Shown: positions 9,180 through 18,556, numbered from the stretch's first letter. The stretch is DNA of 64,000 nucleotides from Deltaproteobacteria bacterium (GCA_021815305.1 JAKAHC010000003.1:248001-312000), one strand, 5' to 3'. The notes: a model not told the origin generated them from the letters alone. Translations and numbers: made by a program.

Positions 9180-10424
9180 ATGACGGGCAGGGTGCCACTC
9201 CTCGTGATCTGGCTGCTCCTTCTGTCCTTTGCGCCCGCGCTCGCGCCCGCGGCGGAATTCAAGGCGCAAACCTCCACGCAATACCTCTGGTACAAGGACC
9301 CGTTCCAGGACAGGAACGAGTCGGACGTCCTCCAGTACCTGAAATTCAGCGCCACGAAGATCGACTCCGCGGGACGGTTCTCGGCGTTCGGCTACGGGCG
9401 GGTCTCCAGGCAGTTCGGATCGGACGAAAACATCGCTTTGGGGAACACCGACGATATCCTGGGACGTCTCTACTTCCTCTACCTGAATTACGCCATCCCG
9501 GCGGACAGGGGAAGCGTGCGGCTCGGGCGGCAGTTCGTCGCCGTGGGAGCCGGCGCCGGGACGATCGACGGCGCCCGGGTCGAAGTGCGCAACCTCGGGC
9601 CGGCGACGATCTCGGTCTTCGGCGGTTACGAGGTGCGGTTCGCCGAGACCACCGACCGCACGAAGTCCGGCAACTACCTTACGGGGGCGTCCGCGGGCGG
9701 ATCGCTCTTCGCGGGGAACAACCTCGAGCTCAGCTACCTGCGGAAATACGGAGACAGCGACGTCGTCCGGGAGATGGCGGGGGTCCACGTGGACCAGACG
9801 GCGTTCGGGAAAATCAAGGGGTACGCCGACCTCCGGTACGACCTGGTCCACGAGGCGTACAGCGAGTTCCTCGCAGGTTTCAAGGCGTTCCCGTTCGAAA
9901 GCCGCATGATCACCTTCACCGCCGAATATTACGCTTCCTACCCCACCTTCGACGCCGACACGATCTACACGGTTTTCGCGGTCACGCGGTACCAGGAGCT
10001 CGTGGGACGCGTCGACTGGATCGTGAACCCGGGGCTGACCCTCTACGGTTCCTACACCCGGGCCGACTACGACGGCCCGAACGCCGACGTCGGGACGATC
10101 GGCATCCGCGCCCGCCCCAAGAGGGTCGCGGGACTCGGGATCAACGCTTCGGTCGACGTGCGGCGCGGCTATCCCGGCAAACTGACGGGGGGACGGCTCT
10201 CCGCGGATTATGCATACAAGAAAGCCCTGCTGGCCGCGGGGGCGGCGTACGACAACTTCCAGCGGGACTCCTTGACGGACGGTTTCAACGCAAAGAAGTA
10301 CTGGATCGGCGGGTCGTACGAATTCCGGAAAAACCTGATCGCCCGGCTGCGCATCGAGGACGCCGTCACCCGCCTCTTCCCGAACGAGGTCCAGGGTCGC
10401 GCCTCGGTCGAAATGGGTTTCTGA
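9180..10424 (+). CDS. Outer-membrane beta-barrel protein of a porin-cytochrome conduit
   Basis: A 414-residue predicted barrel. The mature part after a signal peptide (LLVIWLLLLSFAPALAPAAEF) is an almost continuous series of alternating amphipathic strands rich in Tyr and Gly, and it ends in Phe (SVEMGF), the classic outer-membrane C-terminus. There are no haem motifs. It is followed at once by an 8-haem cytochrome and a multihaem lipoprotein, the gene order of Geobacter porin-cytochrome (Pcc; OmbB-OmaB-OmcB-like) conduits. It probably forms the sheath through which haems cross the outer membrane. The ATG at 9180 follows AGAGGTGGAG; upstream in-frame codons look non-coding. Confidence 0.75.
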   Translation: MTGRVPLLVIWLLLLSFAPALAPAAEFKAQTSTQYLWYKDPFQDRNESDVLQYLKFSATKIDSAGRFSAFGYGRVSRQFGSDENIALGNTDDILGRLYFLYLNYAIPADRGSVRLGRQFVAVGAGAGTIDGARVEVRNLGPATISVFGGYEVRFAETTDRTKSGNYLTGASAGGSLFAGNNLELSYLRKYGDSDVVREMAGVHVDQTAFGKIKGYADLRYDLVHEAYSEFLAGFKAFPFESRMITFTAEYYASYPTFDADTIYTVFAVTRYQELVGRVDWIVNPGLTLYGSYTRADYDGPNADVGTIGIRARPKRVAGLGINASVDVRRGYPGKLTGGRLSADYAYKKALLAAGAAYDNFQRDSLTDGFNAKKYWIGGSYEFRKNLIARLRIEDAVTRLFPNEVQGRASVEMGF

Positions 10425-10455
10425 CGGGACAAGGCAAGGGGGGCGCGAGAAACCG

Positions 10456-11142
10456 ATGAAGAAAACCGTCTGGCCCATCCTGACGCTCCTTGCGGCCCTT
10501 CTGGCGGCGGCCACGGTGTCCGCCCGCGAGGATCATCGTCCGTACGGCACTCTCAAGCTCCCGGAGTGCGCGGAGTGCCACATCGGGTCCGGGGTCCCTC
10601 CGAACCACGGCGGGGGGTGGTTGCAGGACCACAGGATCCTGGCCGCAAGCCCGAACCGAAACTGCTACGACTGCCACGATCAGGCGACCTGCCAGAACTG
10701 CCACAAGGGCGGAGGACTCGGCGCGCCGCTCTCCCGCAGCGAGTGGAAGCGGGACATCGCCCCGGAAAGCCACCGGACCGACTGGATCTCGATCCACCCC
10801 ATCCAGGCGCAATCGAACCCGCAGCAGTGCTCCCGTTGCCACGAGCCGCGCTTCTGCCAGGACTGCCATGGGCAGCAGAAAAAAAGCGGCCTGACGATCC
10901 GGTCCCACAGGAAGACCGCCACGGGGCAGAGCTACATCGCGTCCTTTCCCGACGAGCACGCCGCGGAGGCGCGGCGCAACCTCGCCTCGTGCCAGGGGTG
11001 CCATCCGGACGGCGACGTCTGCATGCCCTGCCATTCGGCGAGGTCCGGCCTGAGGATCAACCCCCACCCGACGGGGTTCAAGGGGGGGAGCATCCAGTCC
11101 CGGACCGGCAACCGGACGTGCAGGGTCTGCCACGATTTCTAA
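10456..11142 (+). CDS. Periplasmic octahaem c-type cytochrome (OmaB-like position)
   Basis: A 228-residue secreted cytochrome with a Sec signal peptide (residues 1-23, ending VSA) and eight CxxCH motifs: CAECH, CYDCH, CQNCH, CSRCH, CQDCH, CQGCH, CMPCH and CRVCH, the last three residues before the end of the protein. Size and haem count match the periplasmic octahaem partner of Geobacter Pcc conduits. It starts 31 bp after the barrel gene and ends 25 bp before the large lipoprotein cytochrome. Expected role: accept periplasmic electrons and pass them into the barrel-bound cytochrome. Confidence 0.85.
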   Translation: MKKTVWPILTLLAALLAAATVSAREDHRPYGTLKLPECAECHIGSGVPPNHGGGWLQDHRILAASPNRNCYDCHDQATCQNCHKGGGLGAPLSRSEWKRDIAPESHRTDWISIHPIQAQSNPQQCSRCHEPRFCQDCHGQQKKSGLTIRSHRKTATGQSYIASFPDEHAAEARRNLASCQGCHPDGDVCMPCHSARSGLRINPHPTGFKGGSIQSRTGNRTCRVCHDF

Positions 11143-11167
11143 TCTCCCTCTCCCGGAGGATCGGCTC

Positions 11168-13918
11168 TTGAAGACGGATGTCCGCCTCGCATGGTTCGGA
11201 ACCCTCCTCCTTTCGGGGATCCTTCTCGCCGGGTGCGGCTCCTCCTCCAGCAGGGAAGGGCAGAACGTGCCGCCGGGGGTGTCCGCAGTGCTGGTCCAGA
11301 AAGGCGACCCCGTCCTTCCGGCGGCAAACGGCTATGCCGGGTCCGGGGCCTGCGGCGCCTGCCACGGCGCCATTTACGCCGAGTGGGGGCAGACGTTCCA
11401 CAACCGCATGCTCAAGACGGTCGCGGAGGTCGGGGACGCCGCGTTCGCCAACGACGCGAACGGCAACGGGTCCAACGATTTCAAGGACGGTCTCGACCTG
11501 GCCGGGAACCCGAACTTCGCGGCTTACGGCGCGAACGCCCCGGCGTTGAGTTTCTCCGCCGGGAAATACTTCATCACGATCGGAGCGGTGCGCTACGAGG
11601 TCCGGCGGACCCAGGGGGGAAACGGCGGCTACTGGAAGCAGAGGTACCACACCCGGATCGGGCGCAGCTACTACGTCCTCCCCGTCCAGTACAACATGGT
11701 GGAGAAGAGCTACACGGTTTACAACGGGGATGACTGGTACACCCCGGGCAACCAGCCGCGGTTCACGGCGGCGTACGGAACGGACGGTCTTGTCCTCCAG
11801 CTGGACGCACTGAACAACGGGATCGACCGGAAGGGGACCGCCTCCTCCTACGAGAACCGGTGCGGCGGCTGCCACCAGACCGGCTTCGCCGTCAAGGCAG
11901 ACCCGGCCGCTTACGGCGGAAGCAGCGTGACGGAGGTCGTGAGCGGCTACCAGGAGCTGAACATCGGGTGCGAGGCATGCCACGGGCCGGGGGCCGCGCA
12001 TGTCGCCTCGCACGACCCGGCGGACATCCTGAACCCCGCCGACCTGCTTGCCGGCGGCGTCGCGGGGGTCCGGCGGGCCAACGAGCTGTGCGGGTCGTGC
12101 CACAGCCGCGGCACCTCGGTCGCCCTTCCGGGGATGTCTCTCCCGATGCAGGCGCCCGCCGTCCTGTCGGGGAGCACCGTCGTCCCGTTCCGGCCGGGGG
12201 ACAATCTCCTGAACGATCTCTCGGCTACCGGCGCCTACGTCACGCTCACCACGGACGCCTCGAGCTTCTGGGGTTCCGTCAACTTCGCGGCGTCCGACGT
12301 CAACGGCAAGTTCCCCCTTTTCACCGCCCCGCGGGCCAACCGCCAGCAGTACATGGACATCGGGCAGGGACCCCACGCGGCGGACAAGGCGTTCGACGTC
12401 CCCTGCTGGGGCTGCCACTCCCCCCACTCCTCCGCGAACCGGCACATGGTCGCGACCACGGTCTCGGAGGGAGGCGTCACCAAGGTCACCGGCACCGCCG
12501 AGGAAAACGACACGCTTTGCCTTGCGTGCCATGCCGGGTCCGGGGACTTCGCGGGGATCTCCGTGTCCGATGTCCAGACCGTCGCAAGCGGCGGAGTCTC
12601 CTCCGCGGTCAACGCCGCAATCTCCAGCCACATGATCGACCGGGCGAACATGGACGTGCCGCTCGACCTCCCCGGCGGGGTGGGGCGATGCACCTCCTGC
12701 CACATGCCCAAGACGGCGCGCTCCGCGGTGTACGGGCCTTCCTTCCTCGATGCGGACGGGAAGCGGAACGGGGACCTCCACGCCCACACGTTCAACGTGC
12801 TGACGCCGAACATCAGCATCCTCGACCTGCCCGGCACCTACTTCAACACGTCGGCGACCGACAACAGCGTCGCCGCGTCGATGCCCAACGCCTGTTCGGG
12901 TTGCCACAACGCGGGCACGGTGGGGAGCGCCATGGCCGGAAATTACGAAATCCACGGCTGGGCGCGCTCCGGCCACGCCGACTATCTCGACGAAGGGATC
13001 GGAGGTTATGGCGACCGGTTGCACCGGAACGACAACACCGCCGAGGCGTACAACTCCGCCTCCAACACGGCGTGCGTCCCGTGCCATACCTCCGCGGGGT
13101 TCCTGACCTACCTCTCCGGGGGGACCCAGACGGCCGGATTCATCCCGCCCACGCAGCGGAATTTCCTCGGTTGCAACACCTGCCACGACTCCGGCGCCCC
13201 GGCGTCGAGCCTGCACGTCCGGCAGATCGCCTCCTTCACCTTCCCCAGCGGTCTTTCCACCACGAGGGGAGGGAATTCCAAGATCTGTTTCCGGTGCCAC
13301 GGCGGCCGCAAGTCCAAGGCCGACGTGGATGCGGCGATTCCCGCGGGGGGCGTCTACGGTTTCGTTGACGCCCATTTCCTGCCTGCCGCCGCCGTCCTCG
13401 ACGGTCCCCTGGCTCAGGGCGGATACGAATACGCGGGAAGGTCGTATTTCTATAACCCGTACCATGTGGATGCCTCATGCGCCGGTTGCCACATGGCGGA
13501 GGGCCCGGCGGGGAACTGGAACCTGGGCGGGCATGCCCTCTCCATGACCTCCGGCCCGGCGCTGAACACGACGGCCTGCTCGAGCGTCGCGTGCCACGGA
13601 CCGGTCAGTTCCTTCGACGTCCGGGGGACGAACCCCCGGGGCACGCTCGGCTCCCTGATGGGCATGCTCGACGCGGCGCTGGCGGCAAAAGGGGTCGTGA
13701 AGGCCGCCCCCTTTGTCTTCCCGTACTTCACGAACATCACGACGGCGGCCCAACTGCGGGCCGCGTACAACTACAAGTTCGTCTACAGCGACCCCGGTGC
13801 GTACGTCCACAACTGGTGGTACGCCGCCCAGCTGCTGTACGACTCGCTCGACGAACTGGACGATGGGGCGTTGAACGGAAGCGTCGTTTTCGCGGGGAAG
13901 GCGGCATTTTTCAGGTAA
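11168..13918 (+). CDS. Outer-membrane multihaem lipoprotein cytochrome, 12 CxxCH plus one CX4CH
   Basis: A 916-residue lipoprotein: the signal peptide ends in the lipobox LLAGC. Twelve canonical CxxCH sites can be listed from CGACH near residue 60 to CAGCH near residue 775. A thirteenth, CSSVACH (CX4CH, Cys804), comes next. Haems are widely spaced, as in OmcB-type proteins, which carry 12. The start is a TTG at 11168 with GGAGG about 8 nt upstream; the nearby ATG is out of frame. As third gene of the conduit it should face the cell exterior and hand electrons to minerals or extracellular acceptors. Whether the CX4CH site binds haem is unknown. Confidence 0.85.
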   Translation: MKTDVRLAWFGTLLLSGILLAGCGSSSSREGQNVPPGVSAVLVQKGDPVLPAANGYAGSGACGACHGAIYAEWGQTFHNRMLKTVAEVGDAAFANDANGNGSNDFKDGLDLAGNPNFAAYGANAPALSFSAGKYFITIGAVRYEVRRTQGGNGGYWKQRYHTRIGRSYYVLPVQYNMVEKSYTVYNGDDWYTPGNQPRFTAAYGTDGLVLQLDALNNGIDRKGTASSYENRCGGCHQTGFAVKADPAAYGGSSVTEVVSGYQELNIGCEACHGPGAAHVASHDPADILNPADLLAGGVAGVRRANELCGSCHSRGTSVALPGMSLPMQAPAVLSGSTVVPFRPGDNLLNDLSATGAYVTLTTDASSFWGSVNFAASDVNGKFPLFTAPRANRQQYMDIGQGPHAADKAFDVPCWGCHSPHSSANRHMVATTVSEGGVTKVTGTAEENDTLCLACHAGSGDFAGISVSDVQTVASGGVSSAVNAAISSHMIDRANMDVPLDLPGGVGRCTSCHMPKTARSAVYGPSFLDADGKRNGDLHAHTFNVLTPNISILDLPGTYFNTSATDNSVAASMPNACSGCHNAGTVGSAMAGNYEIHGWARSGHADYLDEGIGGYGDRLHRNDNTAEAYNSASNTACVPCHTSAGFLTYLSGGTQTAGFIPPTQRNFLGCNTCHDSGAPASSLHVRQIASFTFPSGLSTTRGGNSKICFRCHGGRKSKADVDAAIPAGGVYGFVDAHFLPAAAVLDGPLAQGGYEYAGRSYFYNPYHVDASCAGCHMAEGPAGNWNLGGHALSMTSGPALNTTACSSVACHGPVSSFDVRGTNPRGTLGSLMGMLDAALAAKGVVKAAPFVFPYFTNITTAAQLRAAYNYKFVYSDPGAYVHNWWYAAQLLYDSLDELDDGALNGSVVFAGKAAFFR

Positions 13919-14005
13919 ATCCGCCGGATGGGAAAGGGACGCAGGGGAAAGGACGAATGAGGAAATTGCCGGTTCCCGGCACGCCGCACGGCCTTCAATT
14001 TCCCG

Positions 14006-14049
14006 TTGCGCCGCCGACGGGCTCCAGTATAATTTTCAACTGTATACAG
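14006..14049 (+). promoter_or_regulatory. Promoter and CTGTATACAG palindrome upstream of the 9-haem lipoprotein
   Basis: A -35 TTGCGC (14006-14011) and consensus -10 TATAAT (14028-14033) are 16 bp apart. The perfect 10-bp palindrome CTGTATACAG (14040-14049) sits where transcription should begin, a typical operator position. The rest of the 392-bp gap (13919-14310) has a small hairpin (TGCCGG/CCGGCA, 13967-13981) after the previous operon and a leader of about 270 nt in which I recognise no riboswitch. Confidence 0.5.
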
Positions 14050-14310
14050 CATGGTCGCCATTCTTTTTCAACCCGGATGATCTCTTCCTATGTCGAGGCG
14101 CAGCATGGAAATTCCGGGATTTTTCAGCGTACAGTCCGACGGGCCGACCCGGGTGATTCGGAAGCGTGCAGGATGTCCCGCACATGCCGCCAGCAGGAAA
14201 CGTAACCGGAAAGGAGGGTGATACAGGGCTTCGACAACAGCGAGCGAAGCGCGGGGACCATGGTGCAGCATGTGTCGCAAACGGAGTTAACCATTCGTGA
14301 GGAGGGATTC

Positions 14311-16947
14311 ATGACGAAGAGAACGGGCTTTCTGATTGCTGCGATCTTCCTTGTCGCCCCGCTGATGTTCTTCGGCTGCGGCACGGGAGACACGGGTCCC
14401 GCGGGCACGTCGGCGCCGACGACCGGCACGATCGCCGGTACGGTCACCGACGCTGTGGCGGGCGGCGGCATCGCCGGCGCGACGGCAACTGCGAAGAACA
14501 GCGGCGGCGCGGTCCTGGGTACGGCGACGACGGACGCAACCGGCGCATACACCCTGGCGGGCCTGCCGCTGGGGACCGTGACGGTCTATTTCGCCCAGAC
14601 GTACTACACTTCTCCGGGCGGGATGACGGTCGGGGTGCTGGGCGGCCAGACCGTGACGATCAACGCGGCGTTGAGCGAGTCGGCTGCCGGCGGGCCCAGC
14701 GTTTCCATCACGGGCTACAACAACGGCATGTACACGACGGACGACTTCGGGTACGGCGGGACGGCGGCCCTTGCCGCCTCGGGGAACGACCCGAACGGCG
14801 ACACGCTGACCTACGCCTGGAGCAACGCGACCGCTCCGGTGCTGGGGTCGGTCACCGGGTCCGGCACCTCGGGAACGGTCACCTTCCCGACGCTGGCGCA
14901 GTCGATGGCGACGCGGGCCGACACGGCCAACAACGCCACGATCTCCGGGTTCAACTACGCGAACGACAACGTCGGGCGTTTCGGCATTCTCCCGATCCTC
15001 GCGGACACGCGCGGCGGGGTTTCCGCCAAGGTCACGGTGACCGACGGCCGTGGGCAGTCCGCCTCCGTTTCCCTGTCCCTGAACGCGGCGAGCGTCCTTA
15101 CCGGCGCCCGGAACGTTCCGAGAGGCGCGCGGGTCTACATGAACCGCGGGAACGACAACGCGAGCCAGACGTGGGCGATCACCGCAAGGCCTGCCGGCTC
15201 GGCGGCGGCGCTGGACAACGCGTCCGGCAGGACGCCCTCGTTCGTGGCGGACGTCTCGGGGCAGTACACGCTTACGGCCGGCGCGAACACGATCACGATC
15301 AACGCGGGGACCTGGGTGGGCGTGATCGACCAGGCCGGCGCGACCACTACGGGCTACACGTACGGCCAGGAAGGCGCCTGCCTCACCTGCCACAACGACA
15401 CCGTCGCCGTCAACGAGTTCGACCCCTGGTACGCGACGGCGCACTCCAAGATCTTCACCTTCGGCGTCACCGGCGGCAGCGGCAGCAGCAGCGTCAGTTG
15501 CCTGACGTGCCACACGGTGGGGTTCGACCGGGGGACGAACAACGGCGGGTTCGACGACCTGGCGTCGTTGACGGGCTGGGTCTTCCCGACGAGAAACGCG
15601 ACCGCGTGGACGAACATGGTCGCCAACTTCCCGAGCGTGGCGAAGCTGGCGAACATCCAGTGCGAGAACTGCCACGGTCCGCAGGCCTCCCAGGGCCACA
15701 TGTCGACGGGTCCGCTGGGCGGGATCGACAACAACAACACGTTCGCCTCTGACCGGATCGCCTACAGCGCCGAGTTGTGCGCCACGTGCCACGCTTCGGG
15801 GGCCGGCCACAACATCTATTCGCAGTGGAACACCCTCGGCGCCGACGGCATCGGGCACTCCAACGCCAACTTCAACCGGCGGAACAACAGCTCTTGCGGG
15901 CGCTGCCACGGCGCGCAGGGCTTCACCATTTTCATCGACCAGCTCGGCGCGGGCGTGGTCGGGAGCATCGACAACGTCACCACGCCGGCGGGCGCGAAGT
16001 TCCTGAGCTCCGTCACGGCGGCCAACGTGGCCACGATCACCTGCACGGCGTGCCACGATCCGCACGACGCCACCAATGTCAACCAGCTTCGGGTATACGG
16101 CGACACCGCGTTGCTGCCGGCCGGCTTCAAGATGACCGGCGTGGGGAAGGGCGCGATCTGCATCACGTGCCACAACACCCGGAACGGCGGACTGACCAGC
16201 ACGACCACGTTCCTCCACGAGGATAGCGACCCGACCAACCCGCTGACGAGCTACAGCGCGCCGCACCTGGCCGCCCAGGGCGACGTCTTCGCGGGCCACA
16301 ACGCCTACTTCATGGGGAGCACGCTGCCGATGACCTCCAAGCACGCGGCGGTCGAGGACGCGTGCGTCGGGTGCCACATGGCGCTCAATCCCAAGACCCA
16401 TCTTTCCCACGGGTCACTGGCGGTGAATGCCCACCTGTTCCGCATCGACGATGCCGATGCCGCCACGGTGTGCGCGAACTGCCACAGCGCCAACGTGAAC
16501 GGCGAAGGGATCAAGGCCGCCACGGAGGCGGGGCTTGCGGCGCTGTCCAACAAGCTTACGTTGGCGGCGAAGGCCGTGATCAACGGAACGAGCACGGTCT
16601 ACGTCACGGGCGCGGTAGACCCGGTGACGGAAGCCACGATCGGGACCGGCAGCGCAAACTTCGCCGGGTCGCTGGTCACCGGCGTGTCCCTCGCCGAGGT
16701 CCACGGGCAGATCTCGCTCGTCCTGACCACGAGCACCCCGGTGAACTTCGGCACCGCCAGCGCCAGCTCCTTCGCCGTGCAGTTGGGCAATCTCACGAAC
16801 GGCACGACGGCGCTGTACGCCGCGAACAGCAACTTCGTGAAGGGCGCCTGGAACTACTTCCTGATCCACAGCGACAAGAGTTTCGGGTTCCACAACCCGA
16901 GCTTCGTCCAGGCGGTGTTGAACAACTCCGTCGCCCAGACCTTCTAA
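14311..16947 (+). CDS. Nine-haem lipoprotein cytochrome with carboxypeptidase-regulatory-like N-terminus
   Basis: An 878-residue lipoprotein (lipobox MFFGC). Residues about 30-115 look like a carboxypeptidase-regulatory-like beta-sandwich (GTIAGTVTDA, TDATGAYTLAGLPLG), followed by a PKD/cadherin-like stretch (AASGNDPNGDTLTYAW, VTVTDGRGQSASV). The C-terminal half has nine CxxCH motifs: CLTCH twice, CENCH, CATCH, CGRCH, CTACH, CITCH, CVGCH and CANCH. The composition is Gly/Thr/Ala/Asn-rich, as in exported surface proteins. The ATG at 14311 has GAGGAGGG about 5 nt upstream. It is probably an extracellular or outer-membrane electron-transfer protein with its own promoter; partner and polymerisation state are unknown. 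Confidence 0.85.
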   Translation: MTKRTGFLIAAIFLVAPLMFFGCGTGDTGPAGTSAPTTGTIAGTVTDAVAGGGIAGATATAKNSGGAVLGTATTDATGAYTLAGLPLGTVTVYFAQTYYTSPGGMTVGVLGGQTVTINAALSESAAGGPSVSITGYNNGMYTTDDFGYGGTAALAASGNDPNGDTLTYAWSNATAPVLGSVTGSGTSGTVTFPTLAQSMATRADTANNATISGFNYANDNVGRFGILPILADTRGGVSAKVTVTDGRGQSASVSLSLNAASVLTGARNVPRGARVYMNRGNDNASQTWAITARPAGSAAALDNASGRTPSFVADVSGQYTLTAGANTITINAGTWVGVIDQAGATTTGYTYGQEGACLTCHNDTVAVNEFDPWYATAHSKIFTFGVTGGSGSSSVSCLTCHTVGFDRGTNNGGFDDLASLTGWVFPTRNATAWTNMVANFPSVAKLANIQCENCHGPQASQGHMSTGPLGGIDNNNTFASDRIAYSAELCATCHASGAGHNIYSQWNTLGADGIGHSNANFNRRNNSSCGRCHGAQGFTIFIDQLGAGVVGSIDNVTTPAGAKFLSSVTAANVATITCTACHDPHDATNVNQLRVYGDTALLPAGFKMTGVGKGAICITCHNTRNGGLTSTTTFLHEDSDPTNPLTSYSAPHLAAQGDVFAGHNAYFMGSTLPMTSKHAAVEDACVGCHMALNPKTHLSHGSLAVNAHLFRIDDADAATVCANCHSANVNGEGIKAATEAGLAALSNKLTLAAKAVINGTSTVYVTGAVDPVTEATIGTGSANFAGSLVTGVSLAEVHGQISLVLTTSTPVNFGTASASSFAVQLGNLTNGTTALYAANSNFVKGAWNYFLIHSDKSFGFHNPSFVQAVLNNSVAQTF

Positions 16948-16998
16948 CCCGGGCGTCGATTTTCAGACCGGCCGACCCGGCCGGCGGTGATGCGAAGG

Positions 16999-17028
16999 CC
17001 CGGCCCCGAAAGGGGCCGGGTTTTTTTT
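16999..17028 (+). terminator. Rho-independent terminator after the 9-haem cytochrome
   Basis: A perfect 9-bp GC stem (CCCGGCCCC/GGGGCCGGG) with a GAAA loop is followed by eight T residues. It lies 52 bp after the cytochrome stop codon. Confidence 0.93.
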
Positions 17029-17066
17029 CGTGGTACGATGATGGAAGCTCCGCGCAGGGAGAGTCC

Positions 17067-17240
17067 ATGGGCCGCGACGACTGGAAATACGACGAGGACG
17101 CGTGGGAGGAAAGCGCGGAGGAGGGTCAAACGGCCGCGCCTCCGCAAGAGAAGCAGTGCGCCAAGTGTCTCCACTGGGTCGACCGCGATGCGCACTATTG
17201 CCCCTGGTGCGGGAAAGACCTGGAGGAGAGGAGGCGGTAG
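17067..17240 (+). CDS. Small zinc-ribbon protein
   Basis: A 57-residue protein with an acidic N-terminal half (DDWKYDEDAWEESAEEG) and a C-terminal treble-clef-like zinc ribbon, CAKC-x11-CPWC. GGGAGAG lies just upstream of the ATG. It stands between a terminator and a convergent gene. Such ribbons mediate protein or nucleic-acid contacts; no specific role can be given. Confidence 0.65.
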   Translation: MGRDDWKYDEDAWEESAEEGQTAAPPQEKQCAKCLHWVDRDAHYCPWCGKDLEERRR

Positions 17241-17255
17241 CGGCGGGAAGGCCCT

Positions 17256-18056
17256 CTACGCCGCGTAGCAGTACCGGCACCCGTGCCGGCACGTTCGGTA
17301 CGAACCGATGTCCCTCGCGGCGGAACAGAGGCACCCCGTCCGGCCCGGCGCAACCCCGACCGGAATCCCGGATCCCGGGAAGATCCGCCGCAACAGTTCC
17401 CCGTTGATGCACGCAGCAGCGGGAACCCCCCAGGCCGCCAGCCGCGGGGAACAGCAGGAAACCACCCGGATTCCCCGTTGCGCCCCCATCCGGAGAATTT
17501 CTTCCGCTGCATCCCGCATCCGTTCCGACGGCTCCCAGATCGCAGGGGTTTCCCTCGTCGCCCGGACGCTCTTGCGGTAGGGGTGCGCAAGGCTGACGGT
17601 GCATCGGGAGGTCATCCCCGCGAGCTTCGCAGAGAGGGCGTCGAACCGCGCAACGACCTCCCGGGGGTCCTCGCCCGGGAGGATCGGGTCGAAGCGCCAC
17701 AGCACCCTCTCCGGGCCGATCCGCCGGGAGAGATCCGAAAACGAGCGGACCGCCTCGTCCATCGGCGGGACAAGGGGTTCGAGCGCCTTCGGGAGGCCCG
17801 TGACGGTGTACTGAAAAATGGACGGATACCCTGCCCGCTCCAGGCGGGACAGCACCGGAAGGAACGGGACCGGGTTGCGGGTCCAGAAGACGAACGCGGC
17901 GACGTCTTCCCGCGCAAGAGGGACGGAGACGGTCTTCCCGGTATACGGGGCTTCGTATTCGGCCGACCCGGCGGTCAAGGCGGCGCCGAACCACCCCGCG
18001 AAAAATGCGGGGATGTCCGTTCGCCGGGAGGCGCTGATCACCAGGGGCTGTCCCAT
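17256..18056 (-). CDS. DUF1848 family protein (radical-SAM-like)
   Basis: A 266-residue DUF1848 protein. Family features are the N-terminal SASRRTDIPAFFAGWF, FVFWTRNP, FQYTVTG, LWRFDPI and the Cys-rich C-terminus CLCSAARDIG...CRHGCRYCY. The final CxxxCxxC resembles a radical-SAM cluster motif placed at the end instead of the start of the protein. The ATG at 18056 is chosen; GAGGGG abuts it, and an in-frame GTG at 18071 is an alternative. It is transcribed towards the zinc-ribbon gene. The reaction is unknown. Confidence 0.8.
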   Translation of the reverse strand: MGQPLVISASRRTDIPAFFAGWFGAALTAGSAEYEAPYTGKTVSVPLAREDVAAFVFWTRNPVPFLPVLSRLERAGYPSIFQYTVTGLPKALEPLVPPMDEAVRSFSDLSRRIGPERVLWRFDPILPGEDPREVVARFDALSAKLAGMTSRCTVSLAHPYRKSVRATRETPAIWEPSERMRDAAEEILRMGAQRGIRVVSCCSPRLAAWGVPAAACINGELLRRIFPGSGIPVGVAPGRTGCLCSAARDIGSYRTCRHGCRYCYAA

Positions 18057-18212
18057 CCCCTCATGGTACACCCCCGGACGGTGGTTCTTTCCCGGATCTT
18101 CCCGGTTTTCCGTGCAGGTTCCCTCTCGCGGAACGCAAATCGCCTTATACTGGCGGAAGAATCCTGAATGCAGGGGAATGGATCGGAGGGGGGAATTCGG
18201 TTGGATTAATAC

Positions 18213-18241
18213 TTGACAGTGGAATAACCCATTGCTACAGT
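18213..18241 (+). promoter_or_regulatory. Promoter of the cold-shock gene
   Basis: A consensus -35 TTGACA (18213-18218) and -10 TACAGT (18236-18241) are 17 bp apart. The leader would be about 65 nt, in keeping with the structured leaders of cold-shock mRNAs. A GTATAC hexamer (18288-18293) lies within the leader. Confidence 0.6.
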
Positions 18242-18313
18242 ACCCGGGTTGCAAATTTTGGGCGGTTCCAAGTCCAGGTTTGACAGCGTATACCAGTCAG
18301 GAGGTACACAGAA

Positions 18314-18514
18314 GTGGCAGAAGGAACGGTGAAGTGGTTTAACGACGCGAAGGGGTATGGGTTCATCGCTCAGGAGGGCGGTCCGGACGTTTTCGTGCAT
18401 TTCAGCGCGATCAAGATGGACGGGTTCCGCTCCCTGAAAGAGGGCGAGCGCGTCGCGTTCGAGATCACCGAAGGCCCCAAGGGCCCGCAGGCCGCCAACG
18501 TCACCAAGGCGTAA
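18314..18514 (+). CDS. Cold-shock domain protein (CspA family)
   Basis: A 66-residue single-domain Csp. RNP1-like [11 protein letters not shown] and RNP2-like VFVHFSAI are both intact, and the length is standard. The GTG start at 18314 follows AGGAGGT at 11-14 nt. It is a single-stranded nucleic acid chaperone of the cytoplasm. It is monocistronic: its own promoter precedes it and a strong terminator follows. Confidence 0.95.
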   Translation: MAEGTVKWFNDAKGYGFIAQEGGPDVFVHFSAIKMDGFRSLKEGERVAFEITEGPKGPQAANVTKA

Positions 18515-18556
18515 CGGGCAAGCAACCCAAGGGGACGCAAAAACCCCTGCAAACAA

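Noticed and set aside
14050-14310. Possible c-di-GMP/cGAMP (GEMM) riboswitch before the 9-haem cytochrome
   Set aside because: Leaders of Geobacter cytochromes often carry one, but the conserved GCACAGGGCAAACC and GCAAAGCC cores are not present.
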